From NCBI GenBank assembly GCA_002508495.1, contig DANA01000037.1:1610-11884 (forward strand): a DNA stretch of 10,275 bases, read 5' to 3'. Each line of letters begins with the position of its first letter. Position 1 is the stretch's first letter. This document shows, piece after piece, positions 5,372-10,275 of the stretch. The notes under the pieces were generated by a model. That model searched no databases and had not been told where the DNA came from. It saw nothing but the letters and a program-made list of their open reading frames with translations. Both the position numbers and the translations under genes were made by a program. This DNA comes from Methanoregula sp. UBA276 (GTDB lineage: Archaea; Halobacteriota; Methanomicrobia; Methanomicrobiales; Methanospirillaceae).

Positions 5372-5431
5372 CCGGTGGCCGGTACGCCAACCCAACCCTT
5401 TTTTACCCTGCCATGCCAAGAACTCAAGTAT

Positions 5432-6046
5432 ATGCCCATCAAGGTCCTCGCGTTTGCCGGCAGCCCCCGCCGGCATGGGAACTCGGAAACCCTGCTTGAC
5501 TGGGTGCTGGGGTCAATGGTTGAGGATTCGGAGGTAACCATTGAAAAGATTGCCCTCTCCGAGGCCAATATCCATCCCTGCAATGGCTGCAATGCCTGCG
5601 AGAAGCTCAACAAATGCGTCCAGCGGGACGGCATGGACGACGTCCATGATAAAATCCTCAGCGCGGACTGCATCATCCTCTCTTCACCAATCTTCTGTAT
5701 GGGGATTGCCGCCCAGCCAAAAGCGCTGATCGACCGGGCGCAGGTATTCCGCTCACGGAAGTACGTGCTCAGACTCCCGGTCGTTCCACCTGAACGAAAA
5801 GGAAAACGGCTCGGGATCTTTCTTGCAACGGCTGGGCAGAACTGGGACTATGTTTTTGACGCTTCAATACCCTCAATAAAATGTTTCTTCCATGTCATTG
5901 AAGTGAAGGATGCCGATGTCCATTACCTGATGGTCAACGGCGTGGACGAGAAAGGTGCCATCGACCGCCACCCGACTGCACGAGACGATGCACGGGTGCT
6001 GGGAAAGACGGTCGTCGCTGAACTCAAACACCGCCTTGCCGAGTAA
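5432..6046 (+). CDS. Iron-sulfur flavoprotein (Isf family), first of a tandem pair
   Basis: A 204-residue flavodoxin-fold protein with an Isf-type cluster motif. The FMN loop is FAGSPRRHGNSET (8-20). The compact cysteine motif C50-NG-C53-NA-C56-x5-C62 should bind a 4Fe-4S cluster at the flavin edge. SSPIFCMGIAAQPKALIDR (about 84-102) and TAGQNWDYVFD (about 133-143) are conserved in the neighbouring paralogue. Isf proteins accept electrons from ferredoxin and can reduce O2 and peroxide in methanogens; the physiological acceptor is open. The ATG at 5432 is chosen because the beta-strand plus FMN loop (MPIKVLAFAGSP) begins there. The frame stays open upstream to 4706, but that part is antisense to the membrane-protein gene and has no family similarity. 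It is followed after 14 bp by its paralogue, so they form an operon. Confidence 0.9.
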   Translation: MPIKVLAFAGSPRRHGNSETLLDWVLGSMVEDSEVTIEKIALSEANIHPCNGCNACEKLNKCVQRDGMDDVHDKILSADCIILSSPIFCMGIAAQPKALIDRAQVFRSRKYVLRLPVVPPERKGKRLGIFLATAGQNWDYVFDASIPSIKCFFHVIEVKDADVHYLMVNGVDEKGAIDRHPTARDDARVLGKTVVAELKHRLAE

Positions 6047-6060
6047 GTTTGGGGTAGCGC

Positions 6061-6687
6061 ATGACAGTTATGGTCCTTGGTATATCGGGAAGCCCGCACC
6101 GGCACGGGAATACCGAAACCCTGCTCGACAGTTTTCTTGAAGGGGCAGGAGCAGCGGGTGCGGATGTCGAAAAGGTGGTATTAAAAGATCTCAACTACCA
6201 GTCCTGCCGGGGGTGCAACCTCTGTCACCGGACCGGGGAGTGCGTGGTGCAGGACGATGCCATCGCCCTTTTCGACAAAATCCTTGCTGCCGACTGCGTT
6301 GCGATCGCGTCCCCTATCTACACGATGGGGATCACCGCGGAGGTAAAAGCCCTGATCGACCGGGGCCAGTATCTCTGGGCACGGAAGTTCGTGCTCAGGA
6401 CCCTGTATTTTTCTGACGAACATATCCGGCGCCACAAGGGGATCTTCATCTCGACAGCCGGCCAGAACTGGGACCATGTCTTTGACGGGGCATTTCCCAT
6501 GATGACTGCCATCTTCAACGGAACCGGTTTTGAGTACTATGACAACATCATCGCGAACAACATGGACGAGTACAAGGGCATCAGAAACCACCCCGATGCC
6601 ATGAAAAAAGCTGGCGTGAAAGGCAAGGAAGTTGTCCGGGTGATCGCGCAGCTCAAGGAAGAGGCACAGGCACCCGAAAAAAAGTAA
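6061..6687 (+). CDS. Iron-sulfur flavoprotein (Isf family), second of a tandem pair
   Basis: A 208-residue paralogue of the gene just upstream. The FMN loop is GISGSPHRHGNTET (7-20). The cluster motif is C49-RG-C52-NL-C55-x5-C61, with all four Cys. Conserved blocks shared with its neighbour include ETLLD, DKILAADC, KALIDRGQ, RKFVLR and TAGQNWDHVFDG, so the pair arose by tandem duplication followed by divergence. Two different flavin/FeS carriers could form a heteromer or serve different partners. The ATG at 6061 is 14 bp after the previous stop, with a GGGGT stretch upstream as a weak ribosome-binding site. The C-terminal tail is Lys/Glu-rich (EEAQAPEKK). Its stop codon directly abuts the stop of the convergent site-2-protease homologue, so the genes have no gap between them. 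Confidence 0.92.
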   Translation: MTVMVLGISGSPHRHGNTETLLDSFLEGAGAAGADVEKVVLKDLNYQSCRGCNLCHRTGECVVQDDAIALFDKILAADCVAIASPIYTMGITAEVKALIDRGQYLWARKFVLRTLYFSDEHIRRHKGIFISTAGQNWDHVFDGAFPMMTAIFNGTGFEYYDNIIANNMDEYKGIRNHPDAMKKAGVKGKEVVRVIAQLKEEAQAPEKK

Positions 6688-7314
6688 TCAGAGGGCAAAG
6701 GATCCGAACAGGACCGCCACCGACGCCCCGATGAGGAGGAGAAATGCCGGAACGCTCCATGCAAGGACCTTCTTTCCGTCAAGGATGCTGACCGGGAGCA
6801 TATTGAAGGTGGCGAGCATCGCGTTGATCTGGATGCCGGCAAGTCCCACCAGCGCAAGGATGCTGCTGCCGCCAAGCAGGAACAGGACTGCAAACGGGAT
6901 GCAGAGGAGGAGGTTCACTGCGGGCCCGGCAGCGGAGATGATCCCGTTCTCTTCCCTTGAGAGCATCCTGCCATCAGCACTGTAAATTACCGTTGCACCC
7001 GGCGCAGCAAAGACAAAGCCGACGAGCGATGCCATGACAACGGCAACGAGCAGCATGACATTGTCTTTGCGGAATTCCGCCCAGTACCCGAAATGGATAG
7101 CCATGAACTTGTGCGCCATCTCGTGGATGATGAACCCGACACCGACCGTGATCAGGGCAATCCCGAAATAGATGATCGCGCTCACCGGGTCGATCCTGAT
7201 ATTCGAGCCAAGGACCCCGAAGGGCGCTATCTGAATGAGGGCAAACGCAACCGCGATTGCCATCCAGGCAACGAAGAGGTCTGCCTCCTCCCGCCGTGTT
7301 ATCCGTTCGAGCAT
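6688..7314 (-). CDS. Site-2 protease (M50) family membrane metalloprotease
   Basis: A 208-residue polytopic membrane protein with site-2-protease signatures. S2P enzymes cut substrates within the membrane, often to release regulators. The zinc motif HEMAH (H64, E65, H68; numbered from the ATG) lies in a hydrophobic helix. The third ligand motif is NMLPVSILDG with D179, preceded by a conserved SAAGPAVNLLL helix (about 127-137). About five to six hydrophobic segments are visible and no PDZ domain is inserted, typical of small archaeal members. The ATG at 7314 is used; a TTG two codons upstream is possible but has no support. T7 on the minus strand (A7 at 6677-6683) directly past the stop, inside the last codons of the convergent flavoprotein, is its likely terminator. 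The substrate is unknown. Confidence 0.9.
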   Translation of the reverse strand: MLERITRREEADLFVAWMAIAVAFALIQIAPFGVLGSNIRIDPVSAIIYFGIALITVGVGFIIHEMAHKFMAIHFGYWAEFRKDNVMLLVAVVMASLVGFVFAAPGATVIYSADGRMLSREENGIISAAGPAVNLLLCIPFAVLFLLGGSSILALVGLAGIQINAMLATFNMLPVSILDGKKVLAWSVPAFLLLIGASVAVLFGSFAL

Positions 7315-7385
7315 AGTCAATTACCAGATCCGGTAGGGTGCTCTTTTCTTATGTGCTTTGGTATCCCTGCACGGGAGGCCAATTG

Positions 7386-7393
7386 TTTATAAA
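7386..7393 (+). promoter_or_regulatory. TATA-box promoter of chorismate mutase
   Basis: TTTATAAA is a near-consensus archaeal TATA box centred about 28 bp before the ATG at 7418. It places transcription start next to that ATG and makes the upstream in-frame starts at 7358 and 7406 unlikely, since 7358 precedes the box and 7406 is only about 17 bp from it. Confidence 0.75.
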
Positions 7394-7417
7394 AAAACAA
7401 GGGAGATGTACTGGTGT

Positions 7418-7702
7418 ATGTCGCTTGAGAAGGTCCGGTCAGAGATTTCCGGCATAGATACCGGCATCATCCGGCTCATTGCCCGCCGGCAGCACCTGGC
7501 AGAAGAGGTAATCAGGATCAAGATGCAGGAAGGCCTGCCGGTGCATGACGAGCACCGCACCCGGCAGGTACTGGATTCGGTATTTAACCAGGCAACCGAA
7601 TGCAAGATCGACCCGGTCGCGGTCCAGGAGATCTTCCGGATCCTCATTGGCATGAGCGAGGACCGGCAGCGCGGGTTCTCCGGCGAGGGTAACCTGCCGT
7701 AA
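7418..7702 (+). CDS. aroQ: Chorismate mutase, AroQ class (stand-alone)
   Basis: This enzyme converts chorismate to prephenate, the branch step to phenylalanine and tyrosine. The 94-residue all-helical AroQ domain aligns without gaps to the E. coli P-protein mutase domain at an offset of 4. R7, R24, K35, D44, R47, S80 and Q84 match E. coli R11, R28, K39, D48, R51, S84 and Q88, so the dimeric active site is nearly complete. The exception is E. coli Glu52, which binds the substrate hydroxyl and is Thr48 here. The start at 7418 (MSLEKVRSEI) is set by the TATA box and the family N-terminus. No fused prephenate dehydratase or dehydrogenase is present, as is usual in archaea. It is divergent from the protease gene and ends in a long hairpin. 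Assignment is firm; catalytic strength is uncertain because of Thr48. Confidence 0.93.
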   Translation: MSLEKVRSEISGIDTGIIRLIARRQHLAEEVIRIKMQEGLPVHDEHRTRQVLDSVFNQATECKIDPVAVQEIFRILIGMSEDRQRGFSGEGNLP

Positions 7703-7705
7703 CCG

Positions 7706-7729
7706 GGAATTTTTCTGCGGGAAAATTCC
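7706..7729 (+). terminator. Hairpin terminator of chorismate mutase
   Basis: GGAATTTTTC and GGAAAATTCC form a 10-bp stem (one G-U pair) with a TGCG tetraloop, starting 3 nt after the stop codon. The 5' arm contains T5. It is one of the best hairpins in the window and probably defines the mRNA 3' end. Confidence 0.55.
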
Positions 7730-7782
7730 TGCACCATCCCTTCCCCCTGCATCCGGACCTTTTTCTTACCGCGATGATAATT

Positions 7783-7848
7783 AAAAATCCCGGTCTCATC
7801 TCAAGAACCGGGAGTTGTAGGATCCTTTTTTTTGCCGGCCTGCAACTG
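7783..7848 (-). ncRNA. Candidate small transcript between aroQ and the thioredoxin-CcdA gene
   Basis: The minus strand has a good TATA element, TTTATTAAA (7871-7879), predicting initiation near 7848. About 35 nt downstream lies the hairpin TCCCGGT/ACCGGGA (7788-7794 with 7807-7813), followed at once by T5 (A5 at 7783-7787), a textbook terminator shape. The result would be an RNA of about 65 nt. It also contains a possible 18-codon leaderless ORF (7796-7852, starting MAVAGRQKKG), whose ATG lies slightly ahead of the predicted start, so I do not call it. No known RNA family is recognised. The box is nearly symmetrical and could also fire to the right. Confidence 0.25.
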
Positions 7849-7894
7849 CCATTACCTCCTGCCATAGCTTTTTAATAAAAGGGCACGGGCTGGC

Positions 7895-7900
7895 AAAAAA
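7895..7900 (-). terminator. Poly-T terminator of the thioredoxin-CcdA gene
   Basis: A run of six T on the minus strand begins 6 bp past the stop codon of the 7907-9400 gene. No hairpin is needed for archaeal termination. Confidence 0.5.
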
Positions 7901-7906
7901 CGGGAC

Positions 7907-9400
7907 TTATCCTATCCAGCCAAGAAGGATGATCACGCCCAGCGCAATAAGGATGAACGCGATGAGGGCCCGGAGCGCCCGCTTGTGTCGTGTCCGGAGA
8001 TGATCTGCCCGTTCCGGTGAGATGCCGTAGGCAGCAAGAAGCGTGATGAAGATGAGGGGCAGGACGAAGATGAGGTTGTAGAGGACAAGCCACCCAAACC
8101 CGGAACTGGCGCTCATGCCCGTTCCCATGACGCCGAGGATGCTGATGTAGATCCCGCCGGTGCAGGTGAAACCGAGGATCCCGGCAAGGATGCCGAGGAT
8201 GAACGCGGCAGGAAGTGTTGCCCGGCGGGCGTAGTTGCCCAAAAATCCCTTGTGGTTTTCCGAGATCGAGAGGAGGAATGTCTCCTTGTTCCGGAGCAGA
8301 TCGACGAGGTTGATGAGACCGAACAGGAGCGCGATTACGCCCCCGATAACCGAGAATACTTTCGAGAGCCCGGATGCTGTGATGATGGAGAAGAGGCCGA
8401 TGCCCACGAGCAGGTGAAACAAAAACATCGCAGCTATGTATGCTCCGCCGGAGAGAAGGATGCGTTTCCTGCTGCCGGCTGCAGCCATGGTAATGAGAAG
8501 GAATACCAGGACAGCCAGCCCGCAGGGGTTGGTGCTGTCAACGAGCGCTGCACCGATAACAAGCGGGAAGGTCAGGCCTGATGTCGCGGGCAGGGCGTCA
8601 ATGCCCGGAGTCACGGCCGTAACGGGAGTTTCGGGACGAGAGATCCGGTCCCGTTCGGCAAGAATCGCAGCCTCGAACCCTTCAGTGATAGGAACATCGC
8701 CGGCAAGGACACGATCGCCAATGAAGATGACCGGGACGCCCGGCGGCCGGATGCCAGTTGCCTGGCTCATCGCGAGATACTTCTCGCGGTTCTCGTTATT
8801 GGTATAGACCTCCAGCCTGACAAGCGCGAGATCGGGATATTTCGCCTCCATTGCGGCAAGAACCGGTTTCACCTTCTCGCAATGGGGACAGACATCCCCA
8901 TAGAAATACACGGCGCTGATGGCGGGAGTATTCCGGGTAACGACCGGGCCGGCTGCAAGGACCGCGGTGGCCGGTATTTCACGGGCCTGGGGGTTTAGCT
9001 GGTCCAGGATCACCTGCTCAAGCTTTTCCGGGATCTCTATTGCTCCGACAAGGACCGTCTCCCCGACAATGGCCTCGGGAACGCCCACCTGCCCAAGGCC
9101 GAGCCGGTTGTTCAGGTACAGGGAGATTTTGTAGTTCTCCGAATTGTGCCAGATTTCGAGAATCCTGAAGTCAACCTCAGGATACTTTTCCTTTAGTGCT
9201 TCAACAAGCGGCAGCACGTCGTGGCAGTGGGCGCACTCTTCCCCGTAAAAGAAGAAAACGGTCACGGTACCGGAAGGTATTCCGGTCACGGGTGCCGGTG
9301 CGGTGCCAAAGCCGACGGGACCAAAGACCGCAGCCATACCGATGATCGCGATGAGGACAATCCCCAGGACCATTCCAACCGTTGTGAGCGTTTTATCCAT
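7907..9400 (-). CDS. Membrane thiol-disulfide transporter: two thioredoxin domains fused to CcdA/DsbD-like module
   Basis: A 497-residue fusion. Residues about 9-29 are a hydrophobic N-terminal anchor. Thioredoxin-like domain 1 (about 45-135) has C56-A-H-C59 and a cis-Pro-type VGVP at about 105-108. Domain 2 (about 160-248) has C171-P-H-C174 and PGVP at 220-223. A short linker leads to a CcdA/DsbD-like membrane domain (about 275-497) with roughly six helices and the paired redox Cys C293 (STNPCG) and C413 (FTCTGG). CcdA/DsbD proteins carry electrons from cytoplasmic thioredoxin across the membrane; the two thioredoxin domains should lie outside and pass them to partner proteins. Two different active-site dipeptides (AH and PH) suggest different potentials. 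It is leftward, 74 bp past argB, which has its own T7 terminator, so it is probably independent. No clear TATA box is seen at leaderless distance. Confidence 0.93.
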   Translation of the reverse strand: MDKTLTTVGMVLGIVLIAIIGMAAVFGPVGFGTAPAPVTGIPSGTVTVFFFYGEECAHCHDVLPLVEALKEKYPEVDFRILEIWHNSENYKISLYLNNRLGLGQVGVPEAIVGETVLVGAIEIPEKLEQVILDQLNPQAREIPATAVLAAGPVVTRNTPAISAVYFYGDVCPHCEKVKPVLAAMEAKYPDLALVRLEVYTNNENREKYLAMSQATGIRPPGVPVIFIGDRVLAGDVPITEGFEAAILAERDRISRPETPVTAVTPGIDALPATSGLTFPLVIGAALVDSTNPCGLAVLVFLLITMAAAGSRKRILLSGGAYIAAMFLFHLLVGIGLFSIITASGLSKVFSVIGGVIALLFGLINLVDLLRNKETFLLSISENHKGFLGNYARRATLPAAFILGILAGILGFTCTGGIYISILGVMGTGMSASSGFGWLVLYNLIFVLPLIFITLLAAYGISPERADHLRTRHKRALRALIAFILIALGVIILLGWIG

Positions 9401-9464
9401 GATGCTATATCCCCAAAAGTCCGGGAAGGTGTCTTGTGTTCATCGGTATTGTGTTCAAAGGGCT

Positions 9465-9471
9465 AAAAAAA
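9465..9471 (-). terminator. Poly-T terminator of argB
   Basis: A run of seven T on the minus strand starts 3 bp after the argB stop codon and separates it from the downstream thioredoxin-CcdA gene. Confidence 0.55.
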
Positions 9472-9474
9472 CAA

Positions 9475-10275
9475 TCAGCCACGGGAGATCATGGTCCCGA
9501 CACCTTCACGGGTGAAGAGTTCCAGGATGAGGTTATGCTCGATATTCCCGTTGATGATATGCGAAAAGCCTACGCCGTTCTCCACGGCTTTGATGACGGA
9601 ATTGACCTTGGGGATCATCCCTTCACCGATTGCACCGGCACGTTTCAGGTCATGGGCTTCCAGAACCGTAAGCCGGCGGAAGACCTTGGTCCGTCCTTTA
9701 TCCATAACCCCGTCAACATCGGTCATGTTCACGAGCTTGTACGCCCCGAGTGCAATCGCGATGTCTCCTGCCGCAGTGTCGGCATTGATGTTCAGGTTGC
9801 CACCGTTGCGATCGATGGCGATGGGGGCGATAACGGGGATGTAGCGGGTGTCGAGCAGGGTGTCGAGAAGCGCCGGGTCGATCGACTCGATCTCGCCCAC
9901 GTGACCGAGATCCACTTCCTGCTGGACTCCCCCGACCTCGACTTTCTGCACCTCCATCTTCCGCGCAACGATGAGGTTGCCGTCGCTACCCGAAAGCCCG
10001 ACCCCCCGGGCCCCGCATTTGGCGATGAGGGCGACGATGCCGGCATTGATCTTGCCGACCAGGACCATCTGGGCGATCTCGAGGGTCTCCTGGTCGGTGA
10101 CCCGCAGGCCCCCGACAAAAACCGACTCCTTGCCCATCTGTTTCATCTTCTGGCTGATCTCGGGGCCGCCGCCGTGGACGAGAACGACCCGGATGCCTAC
10201 GTAATGGAGAAGCACCGCATCGCGGATGGCGTTTTCAAGGACCACCGGGTCCACCATGGCATGGCCGCCCAGTTT
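9475..10275 (-). CDS. argB: Acetylglutamate kinase (5' truncated at window edge)
   Basis: The enzyme phosphorylates N-acetylglutamate, the second step of arginine synthesis. The frame stays open to the window edge. The visible 266 residues begin KLGGHAMVDP, where the Lys is the ATP-binding lysine equivalent to E. coli K8, so only the first few to about 30 residues are missing; the internal ATG at 10257 is not the start. Further motifs: VHGGGPEI (33-40), GGLRVTD (55-61, substrate-binding Arg), NLNINADTAAGDIA (160-173), NMTDVDGVM (183-191) and GMIPKV (219-224, catalytic Lys near 223). The C-terminus GVGTMISRG is typical and complete. All catalytic residues within view are intact. Its neighbours in this window are not arginine genes, so any arg operon would lie upstream, beyond the edge. 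Confidence 0.96.
   Translation of the reverse strand, partial: KLGGHAMVDPVVLENAIRDAVLLHYVGIRVVLVHGGGPEISQKMKQMGKESVFVGGLRVTDQETLEIAQMVLVGKINAGIVALIAKCGARGVGLSGSDGNLIVARKMEVQKVEVGGVQQEVDLGHVGEIESIDPALLDTLLDTRYIPVIAPIAIDRNGGNLNINADTAAGDIAIALGAYKLVNMTDVDGVMDKGRTKVFRRLTVLEAHDLKRAGAIGEGMIPKVNSVIKAVENGVGFSHIINGNIEHNLILELFTREGVGTMISRG

Noticed and set aside
4706..5431. Long in-frame upstream extension of the first tandem flavoprotein
   Set aside because: It is antisense to the six-helix membrane-protein gene, is rich in Asp/Glu/Arg as expected from reversed hydrophobic codons, and the family N-terminus starts at 5432.
5297..5476. 60-codon N-terminal extension of the TMEM175-like gene
   Set aside because: It has a polar, basic composition unlike the family and overlaps the divergent flavoprotein start; the first helix begins just after the ATG at 5296.
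7644..7865. 73-residue minus-strand ORF between aroQ and the thioredoxin-CcdA gene
   Set aside because: It runs through two hairpins and into aroQ antisense with no recognisable motif. The TATA and terminator signals fit a short RNA better.

Overview
The window reads as chromosome of a euryarchaeal methanogen, most likely of the order Methanomicrobiales (Methanoregula-like). This is inferred from TATA-box promoters placed 26-29 bp ahead of start codons (leaderless transcripts), poly-T terminators, high-GC genes with AT-rich gaps, and the gene content: rubrerythrin, desulforedoxin, iron-sulfur flavoproteins, an archaeal-type peroxiredoxin, a stand-alone AroQ chorismate mutase and leftward argB. 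No tRNA, rRNA, CRISPR array or insertion sequence was seen.

Layout from left to right. The 3' end of a membrane-anchored surface protein (1-552) converges on and overlaps by 4 bp a rubrerythrin gene (549-1052, minus). An AT-rich divergent promoter region separates the latter from radC (1203-1868). An Isf/FMN-reductase-like flavoprotein (1919-2512, minus) is divergent from a zinc-ribbon protein (2621-2860). Then comes a tight rightward operon: a 41-residue desulforedoxin (2987-3112), a Cys-less AhpD/CMD-like protein with a Lys/Pro/Ala tail (3116-3565), and a peroxiredoxin (3576-4223). A 371-bp AT-rich gap full of short inverted and direct repeats follows. Next are a TMEM175/DUF1211-like six-helix membrane protein (4595-5296, minus), a divergent tandem pair of Isf-type flavoproteins (5432-6046 and 6061-6687), and a site-2-protease homologue (6688-7314, minus) that abuts the second flavoprotein with no gap. 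A leaderless chorismate mutase (7418-7702), a 204-bp gap holding a candidate small transcript, a two-thioredoxin plus CcdA fusion (7907-9400, minus) and a 5'-truncated argB (9475-10275, minus) complete the window.

Taken together this is a redox and oxidative-stress neighbourhood of a strict anaerobe. Rubrerythrin and peroxiredoxin would remove peroxide; desulforedoxin, the zinc-ribbon protein and three flavoproteins are plausible electron carriers; the thioredoxin-CcdA fusion would move thiol electrons across the membrane. The most unusual items are the AhpD-like protein that sits next to a peroxiredoxin yet has lost CxxC, the flavoprotein with Met in place of one cluster Cys, the double-thioredoxin CcdA fusion, and the structured gaps at 4224-4594 and 7703-7906.
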